From JANNVK01 sp031430435 (GTDB lineage Bacteria > Acidobacteriota > Blastocatellia > Pyrinomonadales > Pyrinomonadaceae), in contig JANPBM010000121.1 of the NCBI GenBank assembly GCA_031430435.1, positions 124,001-188,000 of the forward strand: a stretch of DNA of 64,000 bases. The letters run 5' to 3'. Positions 35,625-43,923 of this stretch are shown piece by piece. The translations under genes and the position numbers were made by a program. Each line of letters opens with the position of its first letter. Within the stretch, counting starts at the first letter, position 1. The notes under the pieces are model-generated. The model ran no database searches and was not told the DNA's origin. It worked only from the letters and a program-made list of their open reading frames with translations.

Positions 35625-35828
35625 TTACCTCTCCGTTTGTTTCAAAAATTTCAAACTATCCGCAAATGCTTCTTCGTAACCTTCGCCCATTGCTTTATAA
35701 AGCCGTTTTCTTAAATCGGATGGCAACTTAAAAAAGCAAGTTCGACAATGCGAAAATCTTGAGCGTTTTGATTTTCCGCACTCGCATTCCGTTCCTAAAA
35801 GTTTTCTTAAAATCTCTATTTTTTGCAT
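35625..35828 (-). CDS. Small Cys-rich phage protein, 67 aa
   Basis: The pattern TECECGKSKRSRFSHCRTCF gives four cysteines of a zinc ribbon, followed by the helix KLPSDLRKRLYKAMGEGYEE. I recognise the look of a small phage family but know no function. It follows the C5 methyltransferase gene by 4 bp. Confidence 0.75.
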   Translation of the reverse strand: MQKIEILRKLLGTECECGKSKRSRFSHCRTCFFKLPSDLRKRLYKAMGEGYEEAFADSLKFLKQTER

Positions 35829-35832
35829 ATTT

Positions 35833-37587
35833 TTAATCGCTCAAAACTGCTTTACATAACGCCTGTGCAGTAAAACACGGAACTGCATTTCCGATTTGTT
35901 TGACCTTATGTTCACGATTGCCGACAAATTGATAAGTTTTCGGAAAACTCATCGCGGCGGCTAATTCGTGCGGTTGAAGCATCCTAAATCGAATATCAAT
36001 CACCGCTCCGATCTGCGGAATGCACAATCCGAATCTGTCTTTGGTGGTAATTGTCGGCACAGGATCGTCAACGCTGACAGCGTCCGAGCCTGTGTTAAAC
36101 TTCACTAAAAACGGTTCAATCAAGGCAAAAGTATTGCTTCCGGTAACTGTTTTCAAAGGTTCGCCGATTTCGTAACTTCGGTCATCTCCGTTTTTGCTTC
36201 CGTAAGCACACGGCACGATGTAAGGTTCAACCAAACTGCCAACGCCGCGAGATGTAACGGTTGGAACAGGTTCATCAATCGAACGCGGTTGATTTCCGCG
36301 AAAGAAACCTTCATTCGGCAAAAAATACGGTTCGGCTAATCCGTAATGTTCAAAATTCGCGGTTATCGTCGGAATTGGTTCATTAACTGTCTGTGCATCG
36401 TGTCCGCCGTAGTATTTGACTAAAAACGGTTCGATTAAACCGAGCATCGCTTTTCCGCAAATCGTGTTCAACGGATTTTTCAAATCTTTACACATTGATT
36501 CGTCTTTATTTGCGGTATGCGAAAGATTCACCAAATAAGGTTCAGCTAAAGCCATTCTGCCTTGTGCGGTAACAGTCCAAAGCGGTTTGTCCGTATCGGA
36601 AACACGCGGTTTTTGACCGTTCTTTTCGCCGAAAAACTGCACGAGAAAAGGTTCAACACTAACCAAAGATTGATGATTACAGGTTGTTTGCGTAAAACAA
36701 GGTTCATTGATTGAACGGCAACGGCGATCAGTATCTTTCAAATTAACCAAAAAATCATTTAAGGAATATTTGAATAAACCCGCGAAAATTCTCCGCATCG
36801 TATTTTCCGACAATGGTTTTTTGCGATTAAAAATTGATTTGCCTTCCAAATCCCAATCAATAATTTCACGAGCTGTCCGCCAAGATTTCAATGTTGATTT
36901 ATCTTGAAAAAGTCCGGGCTGAGATTTCGCTTCGGCGATTATTTTTCGGCTGGCGTGCGAAGGTTCGGGAAAGTTAATCTTTTTTCCGTTGCGACGGGCA
37001 ATCAAAAAGAATCTTTCGCGGGTTGTCGCATCGCCGTAATCGGCACAATTCAAAACTCGCCATTCAACCGAATAGTTAATTCGCAAGGCATCAACGAACT
37101 GATTAAAATACTTTCCGAGATGCCGTTTATCGGGCAAACCTTTGGCATTGAGCGGACCCCAATTTACAAATTCTTTGACATTTTCGATGATGATATTTTC
37201 GACATAAAGTTTTTCAATCCAACGCATCAATAACCAAGCATCGGCTCGTTTTTGGTCTGAACGCGGTTTTCCGCCGCGAGCGTTTGAATGATGAGTGCAT
37301 TCGGGGCTTGCGAGTAAAAGATTCAACCGTTTGCCCGGAATAACATCTTGCGGATTTATCGTGTCAATGGATTGACACAAATGCCGCGAAGTTTCGTGAT
37401 TTGCCGAATGCGTTGCAATCGCAATGTCCCAATGATTTACGGCTAATAAATCCAATTCGTAGCCGAGTTCTTTGACGGCGTTTAATAAGCCGGTAGAAGT
37501 TCCGCCGGCACCGCAGAATAAATCCGCCGCGAAGATTGTTTTCGATTTAGCTTTTGAATTTTTTATTGGTGAAACGCCGTCAAACAT
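35833..37587 (-). CDS. DNA cytosine-5 methyltransferase with repeat-built recognition region, 584 aa
   Basis: Motif I is ADLFCGAGGTSTG (residues 21-33). Motif IV carries the catalytic Cys97 in ASPECTHHSNARGGKP (the usual PC is EC here, typical of phage members), motif VI is ENV (135-137), and motif VIII-like RERFFLIARR follows near 200. Residues about 310-530 hold six repeats of 32-37 residues of the form EPFLV...EPxPTxT...L that build the target-recognition region. The C-terminal PHELAAAMSFPKTY and QIGNAVPCF are motifs IX and X. It methylates cytosines in phage or host DNA; no partner endonuclease is seen, so anti-restriction is likely. The ATG overlaps the upstream stop. Confidence 0.92.
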   Translation of the reverse strand: MFDGVSPIKNSKAKSKTIFAADLFCGAGGTSTGLLNAVKELGYELDLLAVNHWDIAIATHSANHETSRHLCQSIDTINPQDVIPGKRLNLLLASPECTHHSNARGGKPRSDQKRADAWLLMRWIEKLYVENIIIENVKEFVNWGPLNAKGLPDKRHLGKYFNQFVDALRINYSVEWRVLNCADYGDATTRERFFLIARRNGKKINFPEPSHASRKIIAEAKSQPGLFQDKSTLKSWRTAREIIDWDLEGKSIFNRKKPLSENTMRRIFAGLFKYSLNDFLVNLKDTDRRCRSINEPCFTQTTCNHQSLVSVEPFLVQFFGEKNGQKPRVSDTDKPLWTVTAQGRMALAEPYLVNLSHTANKDESMCKDLKNPLNTICGKAMLGLIEPFLVKYYGGHDAQTVNEPIPTITANFEHYGLAEPYFLPNEGFFRGNQPRSIDEPVPTVTSRGVGSLVEPYIVPCAYGSKNGDDRSYEIGEPLKTVTGSNTFALIEPFLVKFNTGSDAVSVDDPVPTITTKDRFGLCIPQIGAVIDIRFRMLQPHELAAAMSFPKTYQFVGNREHKVKQIGNAVPCFTAQALCKAVLSD

Positions 37588-38297
37588 TAGGCAAATACCT
37601 CAACTTCTTCGTTAATGATTTCTTCAAGGTCAAACAACGTCGGCGTGTTGATTTCAAACTCGGCAGTTTGGCAATAAACAGCGGAATCAAGAAAATAATT
37701 GCGATTTAACTCAATCGAATAACCTTTTCTTTTTTTCAAAATCGCACGGTATGGAACTGTTCCTAATCCGCCGAACGGGTCCAACACTAACTCGCCTTTC
37801 ATTGAAAATTGTTCGATGACACGATCCACTAAATCGAATTGAAGCGGACACAGGTGTATTTGTTTTCCTTTTGAGGCTTGACTGCCGTTTAAGGTCAGCA
37901 TTCGCGTAATATCAGTCCAAACATCGGGATGCCAACTCTGCGGTTGCAGAAGCATAAAGCGAAAAGGCTGCCTTTTCGCTTTATCGAGTTTTTCACCGAG
38001 TCCGACATGCTTTTCAAAGTCATAAACTTCAGTCAAAGAATGCTGACGAAATAATTTGAAAATAGTTGAATGCGGCAAATTTGAAAACTCTTCGCTCGAA
38101 AGCAGACGATTGCCGTTTGAACGTGCAAAACCGTGAGCGTCAACTTGCCAACGGGACCGAGAATAATGTTCTTTCGATTTTATGACCGGCACGTCTGCAT
38201 AGCCTTTTTGCGAATCAGTTTGCGGTTTGCGGAAAAGCAAAAGATATTCAGGCATTCCGCATCCCATTTTGAACCGTCTTTGCATTGCTCCGACCAT
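37587..38297 (-). CDS. DNA methyltransferase C-terminal half, separated by frameshift from the helicase gene
   Basis: The frame reads MGCGMPEYLLLFRKPQTDSQ, YADVPVIKSKEHYSRSRWQV, then CPLQFDLVDRVIEQFSMKGE and the SAM-binding VLDPFGGLGTVPYRAILKKR, GYSIELNRNYF: the ending of phage N4/N6 methyltransferases. The first half of the same enzyme is at the end of the preceding ORF in another frame; the two join at an A4 run (38267-38270), where one extra A would restore a single 876-residue protein. As a separate gene it would lack the catalytic loop. The natural joined form is a known helicase-methyltransferase layout. Confidence 0.75.
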   Translation of the reverse strand: MVGAMQRRFKMGCGMPEYLLLFRKPQTDSQKGYADVPVIKSKEHYSRSRWQVDAHGFARSNGNRLLSSEEFSNLPHSTIFKLFRQHSLTEVYDFEKHVGLGEKLDKAKRQPFRFMLLQPQSWHPDVWTDITRMLTLNGSQASKGKQIHLCPLQFDLVDRVIEQFSMKGELVLDPFGGLGTVPYRAILKKRKGYSIELNRNYFLDSAVYCQTAEFEINTPTLFDLEEIINEEVEVFA

Positions 38298-40219
38298 CCG
38301 AGCCGGTAAGTTTGATTATTTTCGCGGACGACATCGGTAACGATTGTTTTCATTCCGATATACGCAAAACCGTGTTTTCTGTAATGGTTGATGCAGTCAA
38401 CGTGAAAAGGATAGGTTGTCTGAAATCCTAAGCCGGTTAATCCGCCCGGCACAATTCGGTCTTTGACGTGAATTGCCGCGATTCTGCCCGGTTGCAAAAC
38501 CTTCAGCAAGTTCGGCGTTAAAAAGTCCATCTGTTGAAAGAAATGCTCGTTATTGTCCGAATGTCCGAAATCGTTATAATTCGGCGAGTATTCATATTGA
38601 GTCGAGAACGGAATTGATGTCAGAATTAAACCGACGCTATTTTCTGCCATGTTTGCAGTTTCAATAACCGAATCATTATTTACCAACGTAAAATTTTCGC
38701 CTTTTATTTCGGTTCGTTCTATTCCAATCGAGCGTGTCAGTTCTGCGTTCAGCAAGTCGTGAGCCAATCCGTATTTTTTGATGATCTCGCTCATCACTTC
38801 GCGTTGCTCAATATCGCGTTGCCATTTCGCCATTAAAGATTCAAGAATCAGCCTTTCGGATTCAGCATAAATGATGTGAATTTCAACTTCGTTTTTTTGC
38901 AGAAAACGATGGATGCGGTGAATTGCCTGAATGAAATCGTTGAATTTGTAGCCGATGCCGAGAAAAATAGCTTTGTGGCAAAATCGTTGAAAGTTGCAAC
39001 CGCTTCCGGCGATGACAGGTTTTGCCGCCAAGTATTTGAATTTGCCGTCCGAGAAATCAATGATCGCCTGTTCGCGTTCATCAAGGTCTTGCGAACCGTA
39101 AACGCTGACAGATTCGGGCAATGCTTTTTCAATTGCTTCACGTTCTTTTTCTAAATCGTGCCAAATTAGGAAATGGTCGTTTTTATTTAAGGCAATAATT
39201 TCCTGCATTTTCAAAATTCGGTCATCAAGCGAATCCCGTTTTTCTTTTGCGGCTTCGCTGAGTCCGATTGCCGCTTGCCGGAACATCAATTTTTGCCCCG
39301 ATTTGTCTGATGTTGCTTGCGTGTGGTCAACTGCAATTTCGTGAAAGATGACTTTCTTTTCAGGTAAATCATAACCGGCATCGTCAAAACCTAAATCGGA
39401 CGGCTTTTGCAGAAACATTGCCCACGATGATACCCAAAGCCAAAATTCGCGTTCTTTGTGTGAATGAATTGTCAGATGATTGGCTTTAGTCGAATCGCGT
39501 TTGAAAAACCGAGTCTTGGCGGCGGAAACGTCCATAATCCCCAAAAATGCGGAATATGCAAGAAGTTCGATGTATTCATTCGGCGAAGGCGTGGCAGTTG
39601 CAACAAAACGATATTGAACACCTTTTGAAAAGGTTCGTTTGTCCATCGTTTTACGGTCGCCCGCGAAAACTGCCATAAATTCGCGGAAGGTTTTTGTTCC
39701 GCCCAAACCGCGAAGACAACTCGCTTCATCAAGTGAAACGACATTAAAAAGAGAAACGTCCAATTTTCCGTCTCTGACAGATTCGTAATTTGTAATGTAA
39801 ATGCCGTCGGCAAAATCAGTTCCGTGGCAATGATCGCAATTTGCGTTATTTTGCGGATAATCGCTGTTCAAGCAATGCGAACAAAGCATTTCCTCAGTTT
39901 TACGAATAAACTTAATATCAATGCCGAGCATTTCGGCATCGCGTTTGAACTCTTGACGAACGCCGAGTGGAGCGACAATCAAACCTTTTCCGCCGCCGAT
40001 TTTGGCTAAAATTATGCGGACAATTTCAAGTTGCTGCATAGTTTTTCCAAGTCCGAAACTTTCAAACAATGCTCGACGACCGCCGCGAATCGCCCATTTT
40101 ACACAGGCTTTTTGATGCGGTTTAAGAATCGGGTTTATTTCGGAATCTTCAACCTCAAAGCCGTCTAAAGCAACTTTGCAAATCTTGTCTTTGATAAATT
40201 GTTCGTAAGTTTTTGTCAT
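38180..40219 (-). CDS. SF2 helicase with zinc finger, fused to N-terminal part of a DNA methyltransferase
   Basis: Walker A is FESFGLGKTMQQ (residues 52-63); motif II is VVSLDEASCL near 170. Between them CSHCLNSDYPQNNANCDHCH inserts a four-Cys zinc finger. Helicase motifs III-VI follow (FVATATPSPNEYIELLAYS; VIAGSGCNFQRFCHKAIFLG; IQAIHRIHRF). From about residue 510 begins methyltransferase sequence: FTLVNNDSVIET and the catalytic-like loop LILTSIPFSTQYEY (SIPF where SPPY/SPPF is usual). The true reading leaves this frame at 38270 (GSK|MGCGMPEY); after that the last ~30 residues here are off-frame. See the next ORF for the rest. Confidence 0.8.
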   Translation of the reverse strand: MTKTYEQFIKDKICKVALDGFEVEDSEINPILKPHQKACVKWAIRGGRRALFESFGLGKTMQQLEIVRIILAKIGGGKGLIVAPLGVRQEFKRDAEMLGIDIKFIRKTEEMLCSHCLNSDYPQNNANCDHCHGTDFADGIYITNYESVRDGKLDVSLFNVVSLDEASCLRGLGGTKTFREFMAVFAGDRKTMDKRTFSKGVQYRFVATATPSPNEYIELLAYSAFLGIMDVSAAKTRFFKRDSTKANHLTIHSHKEREFWLWVSSWAMFLQKPSDLGFDDAGYDLPEKKVIFHEIAVDHTQATSDKSGQKLMFRQAAIGLSEAAKEKRDSLDDRILKMQEIIALNKNDHFLIWHDLEKEREAIEKALPESVSVYGSQDLDEREQAIIDFSDGKFKYLAAKPVIAGSGCNFQRFCHKAIFLGIGYKFNDFIQAIHRIHRFLQKNEVEIHIIYAESERLILESLMAKWQRDIEQREVMSEIIKKYGLAHDLLNAELTRSIGIERTEIKGENFTLVNNDSVIETANMAENSVGLILTSIPFSTQYEYSPNYNDFGHSDNNEHFFQQMDFLTPNLLKVLQPGRIAAIHVKDRIVPGGLTGLGFQTTYPFHVDCINHYRKHGFAYIGMKTIVTDVVRENNQTYRLGWSEQCKDGSKWDAECLNIFCFSANRKLIRKKAMQTCRS

Positions 40220-40392
40220 ACTTTTAATGAGAATTTTCCGTTCTCTTTATCTTTTTTTTCTTGTAAAAGTTCGTCTAAATAGACTGCGAGTTTGCCTATG
40301 ATTTCAGCATAATCATCGGTAAAATCAATCTTAATGTTAATTTCACTTGCTTCATTATTTGTGCGTTTTGCTGTTACTTCGTTTTTTGCCAT
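40216..40392 (-). CDS. Small phage protein, 58 aa
   Basis: MAKNEVTAKRTNNEASEINI leads into KIDFTDDYAEIIGKLAVYLD and a Lys/Glu tail, an acidic-helical small protein. The TGA overlaps the helicase ATG (ATGA), which strongly suggests a translated, coupled gene. No family; possibly a helicase-associated factor. Confidence 0.65.
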   Translation of the reverse strand: MAKNEVTAKRTNNEASEINIKIDFTDDYAEIIGKLAVYLDELLQEKKDKENGKFSLKV

Positions 40393-40493
40393 ATCAAAAT
40401 TGCCTGTCTGTCCAAGCTGTCAAGCGTCTTTTTTAGAGTTACTCAAAAGTTTTCACTCAGCAGTCCGTTTCCGCTTTGTCCCTGCGTGGTATA

Positions 40494-41138
40494 TCAAAAT
40501 AATTCGTTTTGGCGTTCAAAATCTTTCATCGGACGACTGCGAACGTATTCACCTGTATCAATCCTAAAAATATCTACAACCTCGCGGGCGTAATCGAACC
40601 GTTGCTCACATTCCACGCCTTTCCACTCTATTCCGGTGTCGGCGATTCCGCGTAAGTTTAGAATGTCCCTGTTATATTCTTTAACTTCGCTCTGATGTGA
40701 TTTTCTGACGCTGTCAAACTGTATTACGGCTTGGTCAAGCGATTTCATTGCTTGCAAAAGTTCACCTGTTTTATGCTCTTTTTCTTCTTTGGTTAAGATA
40801 ACCGGCAACGTCTCGAAAACTCGCGGCGTATTTTTCACGCTTTCGGAATCTTCAACGTTCACATCAATAAAATCGTCATCTGCTGAATTTTCAACGGCTA
40901 TGCCTGTGGCTACCAAACTTTGCTCTGTGTTGGTTATTTGAGCAAATTCAGTTTCTGCCGAGTGCATAAATTCTTTAAGGGTTTCAAATTTGTCAACTCC
41001 CGAAAGAACAGTTTTACTTTCAGCACCTTCAAAATGTTTTTCTGCAAACCACAGTCCGAGCGATTGAGTGATAGTCCAGCCGAGATTTTGCCAATACTCA
41101 AGATTCGGTTCATCAGCGTTTGATTTTTTTGCTTTCAT
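40494..41138 (-). CDS. Unknown phage protein, 214 aa
   Basis: The protein is acidic and mostly helical: NLEYWQNLGWTITQSLGLWF near the start, a polar acidic middle (DDDFIDVNVEDSESVKNTPR), and a helix (LLQAMKSLDQAVIQFDSVRK). It ends VVDIFRIDTGEYVRSRPMKD. There are no cysteine pairs or enzyme motifs except WKGVECEQRFDY. Positioned between a zinc protein and the small helicase-linked gene. Confidence 0.75.
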   Translation of the reverse strand: MKAKKSNADEPNLEYWQNLGWTITQSLGLWFAEKHFEGAESKTVLSGVDKFETLKEFMHSAETEFAQITNTEQSLVATGIAVENSADDDFIDVNVEDSESVKNTPRVFETLPVILTKEEKEHKTGELLQAMKSLDQAVIQFDSVRKSHQSEVKEYNRDILNLRGIADTGIEWKGVECEQRFDYAREVVDIFRIDTGEYVRSRPMKDFERQNELF

Positions 41139-41168
41139 ATTTTTCTCTATTTCCTTATTTTTTATTTT

Positions 41169-41444
41169 CTAACCGTTTGCGGCTTGAACCGCTTCACAAA
41201 TCATCTTTTTCAAACTGAATGTTTCAGCTTTTTCAATCCAAAATAATTTTGCGTAATTGTCTTTTGCACAAACGCCGTACGCACGATATTCCGTTACTTT
41301 TGACCGCCCGATGTATGCCAGACTTTTGCCGCATTTCGGACAGATATGAGCTTCGATCATTACTTTGTCAATGCTCATTGAATCGTCCCAAAAATCGAAT
41401 TTTGTTTCGTTTTGAAAATCCGAAAATGTTATAATTTTGCTCAT
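41169..41444 (-). CDS. Small zinc-binding phage protein, 91 aa
   Basis: CPKCGKSLAYIGRSKVTEYR and a later GVCAKDNYAKLFWI give a rubredoxin- or ribbon-like metal site. The start is acidic. It overlaps the HTH gene by 4 bases. Function unknown. Confidence 0.75.
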   Translation of the reverse strand: MSKIITFSDFQNETKFDFWDDSMSIDKVMIEAHICPKCGKSLAYIGRSKVTEYRAYGVCAKDNYAKLFWIEKAETFSLKKMICEAVQAANG

Positions 41445-41743
41445 TTTGATAAACTTAAATTGTTATTATTTTGCCGGTTAAACTTCTCGACATTTTCAAG
41501 TTTCCGCGAAATAAATAAATCGATTTCGCTCCGTAAAAATCTCTGTCCGCCGCCTACTTCCAAACCGATGGTCAGAACGCAACCGACTGCTTCAAACTCT
41601 TTTATCAAACCTTTCAAGCGTTCTCTGTCTTGAAACTTTTTGCCCGATTTGTAGCCGAGCAAACCCGATGCTTCAGACGCAGTTATTAAATCGCCTTGTT
41701 GCCACCGATAAACCGGTTTGGATTTTGATTTCATTAAAGACAT
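41441..41743 (-). CDS. Excisionase/MerR-like DNA-binding protein, 100 aa
   Basis: The order WQQGDLITASEASGLLGYKS then a helix RERLKGLIKEFEAVGC and GGQRFLRSEIDLFISRKLEN matches the winged-helix pattern of excisionase or MerR-type proteins (helix-turn-helix 'tasEAa.lLg', wing, then 'eiddfl.r'). It sits early in the leftward operon, a place where an excision or early-gene regulator fits. ATG follows the previous stop directly (TAAATG). Which of these roles applies is not settled by sequence. Confidence 0.65.
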   Translation of the reverse strand: MSLMKSKSKPVYRWQQGDLITASEASGLLGYKSGKKFQDRERLKGLIKEFEAVGCVLTIGLEVGGGQRFLRSEIDLFISRKLENVEKFNRQNNNNLSLSK

Positions 41744-42241
41744 TTAATTACTCTCCGGTGCGTTTTTTACCTTTTCTTTCAAGATCACGCCAAGTTCTGC
41801 ATATTTCGCTTCGCTTTGTTTGAATTCCGAATAAACCTTGCTCCAGTCGGGGTTCGGACTTTTGAGCATTTCATAAACAACGTCCGTATGCTCCTTGGTT
41901 GCTTCGCCGACGATTGTTAAAACCGAGCCGCCTTTTTCGACAAAAGTTTTGCCGTCTTTTTCATCAAGATATTTCACATAATCGGAAAATATCTCGGCGG
42001 CTTCTCGTGCCAAACCTGCATCTTTATCGTGAGCCAAAGCCAGTAACCGCAAAACGCAATCAAACGGATTTTTCTTTCCCGTCCCGTTCGGGTTTTCAAT
42101 TGATTCAGGTTCGCGTCCCCAAGCCTCAGCCGTTTGCAGTTCCTTTCCGCACCGTGAAGCGATTACGCCATAGCTGATATAAGCCGCGAGGCGGTGAAAA
42201 AATGTATGTGTTGTTTTCCAAGTCGGTAGTTTAGTTTTCAT
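41744..42241 (-). CDS. Phage regulatory HTH protein (CII-like group), 165 aa
   Basis: The stretch FFHRLAAYISYGVIASRCGK and ELQTAEAWGREPESIENPNG with NPFDCVLRLLALAHDKDAGL looks like the helix-turn-helix of small phage regulators where an AWGRE/P motif follows the recognition helix. A C-terminal helix continues (EAAEIFSDYVKYLDEKDGKT). The ATG at 42241 has AGGT upstream and is preferred to a longer frame from 42292. Regulation of the early operon or lysogeny decision is inferred. Confidence 0.6.
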   Translation of the reverse strand: MKTKLPTWKTTHTFFHRLAAYISYGVIASRCGKELQTAEAWGREPESIENPNGTGKKNPFDCVLRLLALAHDKDAGLAREAAEIFSDYVKYLDEKDGKTFVEKGGSVLTIVGEATKEHTDVVYEMLKSPNPDWSKVYSEFKQSEAKYAELGVILKEKVKNAPESN

Positions 42242-42325
42242 TAAAATAAACCTAGCCAAAGTTTGGCGGATTCTGCGATAGTATTTTTTCAAGGCTTTTC
42301 GCCATCGTTGTTTGAAAATTAAATA

Positions 42326-42613
42326 TCAATTGTTTTGTTCGGGAGTTTCTTTTGCGTTGAAACACCTTTGAAACTCCTCAAAACTAAACTCGGAGTTAAT
42401 AGCTAAAACTTTGTCGTCAATAATTTGGCGTTGGGCAAGCATATTTGAAAGCTCCATATCTTTTGCAACATCATCGAGCCGATCCAACAGAATCGCTATC
42501 GAAAGTTGTTTGAAAATCTTTGCAAGTTGAAGGTCTTTGATTTCAAGCGATTTATTTACCATTTCTTGAAAAACTTTCACAGCCTTGATTGAATCTTGAT
42601 TTATTGCTTTCAT
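42326..42613 (-). CDS. Helical phage protein, 95 aa
   Basis: From MKAINQDSIKAVKVFQEMVN it is nearly all helix (SLEIKDLQLAKIFKQLSIAI, LDRLDDVAKDMELSNMLAQR), acidic at the end. I prefer this ATG to an upstream TTG at 42667. There is no motif; unknown. Confidence 0.65.
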   Translation of the reverse strand: MKAINQDSIKAVKVFQEMVNKSLEIKDLQLAKIFKQLSIAILLDRLDDVAKDMELSNMLAQRQIIDDKVLAINSEFSFEEFQRCFNAKETPEQNN

Positions 42614-42703
42614 ATTCTTAAATAGGCGGCGGTTGCTTTTTTTCTGCCCTAAATTTGCAACCGCCAATGTTCCGCCGGAGAATTAAAACGGAACAAACTC
42701 GAT

Positions 42704-43024
42704 TTATCGTTTCAGACCTTCTTGGTCTAAATTCGGGATTTTTCCCGTCGGCAAACTTAAATTCACATTCGCATTTCCGGTAGAATTTACCGTTTGAATT
42801 TCGGCGTGTGCAGGTTGGCAATTTGACAATCCGAAGGCGAACAGCAAAACGACAACCATCACCAAGACGACTAACGCAATCATTTCGGCTTGCCTTACGC
42901 CCATCGCTTCAATGTCCGCAAAATACTCTGAATTTTTGTCTTGCAGACTTTCAATGTCTGCCAAAAGTGTTAATTCTCGCTGTCTGATTTGCTCTAAATC
43001 AGCAAAGAAACTATCATTTTCCAT
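42704..43024 (-). CDS. Membrane-anchored coiled-coil phage protein, 106 aa
   Basis: A charged coil (LEQIRQRELTLLADIESLQD) leads to one strong membrane helix (MIALVVLVMVVVLLFAFGLS), then a polar outside tail. Placement between the annealing protein and a helical protein gives no clue. It could anchor an early complex at the membrane or exclude superinfection. Confidence 0.7.
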   Translation of the reverse strand: MENDSFFADLEQIRQRELTLLADIESLQDKNSEYFADIEAMGVRQAEMIALVVLVMVVVLLFAFGLSNCQPAHAEIQTVNSTGNANVNLSLPTGKIPNLDQEGLKR

Positions 43025-43058
43025 AGGTCAAATCACTCCTTTTTAGTGTTTCGGTCTG

Positions 43059-43093
43059 GGCAGAAATTGAGTTCACAACACTCAATTTCTGCC
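43059..43093 (-). other. Perfect 14-bp stem-loop after the annealing-protein gene
   Basis: GGCAGAAATTGAGT pairs perfectly with ACTCAATTTCTGCC across a 7-base loop. It lies between two early genes on minus, and no U-tract follows, so it is not a clear intrinsic terminator. A role in mRNA protection or processing is possible. Confidence 0.6.
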
Positions 43094-43104
43094 GTCCTTA
43101 GTTT

Positions 43105-43911
43105 TTACTGCTTTTCAAGTTCGCCGATTAAATTGCGAATCTCATCATTCTGCATATCTTTTACATTTCGGTTTTTCAGCAATGATTTTGTTTTTGCCGC
43201 ATCTCCGCCGGAAAGCGTTTGAAGTAAATCAAACAAATGTGTTTCTAAATCGGCTCTGGTTGATTCGTTCGGGTCAACAGGTGCATCAATATAATCTTGA
43301 ACAGGCGTTTCTGTTTGAACTTCATCAACCGTATTGATTGCTTTGAGTTCGGGAATATCTTCAATTTCGTTGGTGATTTGTCCGTAGCTTACGGCTGATG
43401 ATTGGTTTCTGAGTAAATCGGGCGTGTAGCGTGTCATTCCTTGACGAATACAACTCGCAAACAGCATTGCCATCGGATGTTTTTTCCAAGTCGGATTACT
43501 TGTTACGCCTGCGGTTGTCGCCTGTTCAATTGTGTAACGAACCGGCAAACCGAGATTTTCCCATTTATTGTTAAAAAGTTGCGTAAATTGGATTGAGCAA
43601 ACTTTGTCGGTATGTTCGACAACTCTGTAATTGTAACGTCCCGACGCTTTGATTAAACCTGCTTGAAGTTTTGCACCCAAATATGCTTTGCCTTGAATGA
43701 TGTGGACGTATGCCATTGATGTAATCGGATCGAAACCAAAAGCGTTGCCGGCGAAGATTTTCACCATTGCTTGGGCTTCGGATTTTACATCTCCAAACAT
43801 TCCCGATGCGTAAAAAACACTTGCCATATTTTTTACTTCCATAAAGTTTGTTGAACTTTTTCCCGTTTGTTGTAATTGTTGCCCGTTCGCAACCGTTAAT
43901 GCTTGACTCAT
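43105..43911 (-). CDS. recT: RecT-like single-strand annealing protein, 268 aa
   Basis: The sequence has the core pattern of phage RecT-group annealases: AQAMVKIFAGNAFGFDPITS, AYVHIIQGKAYLGAKLQAGL, IKASGRYNYRVVEHTDKVC, then GLPVRYTIEQATTAGVTSNP and WKKHPMAMLFASCIRQGMTR. The length is typical. It pairs complementary single strands in phage recombination. The C-terminal ~80 residues are variable and acidic. It follows two SWIM zinc-finger genes and is followed by a stem-loop. Confidence 0.75.
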   Translation of the reverse strand: MSQALTVANGQQLQQTGKSSTNFMEVKNMASVFYASGMFGDVKSEAQAMVKIFAGNAFGFDPITSMAYVHIIQGKAYLGAKLQAGLIKASGRYNYRVVEHTDKVCSIQFTQLFNNKWENLGLPVRYTIEQATTAGVTSNPTWKKHPMAMLFASCIRQGMTRYTPDLLRNQSSAVSYGQITNEIEDIPELKAINTVDEVQTETPVQDYIDAPVDPNESTRADLETHLFDLLQTLSGGDAAKTKSLLKNRNVKDMQNDEIRNLIGELEKQ

Positions 43912-43923
43912 TTTTTTCTCCTG

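Noticed and set aside
24140..40219. Restriction-modification system
   Set aside because: Three methyltransferases are present but no restriction endonuclease gene is adjacent; the PD-(D/E)XK protein at 34.0 kb looks like a recombination nuclease and is not linked to a methyltransferase.
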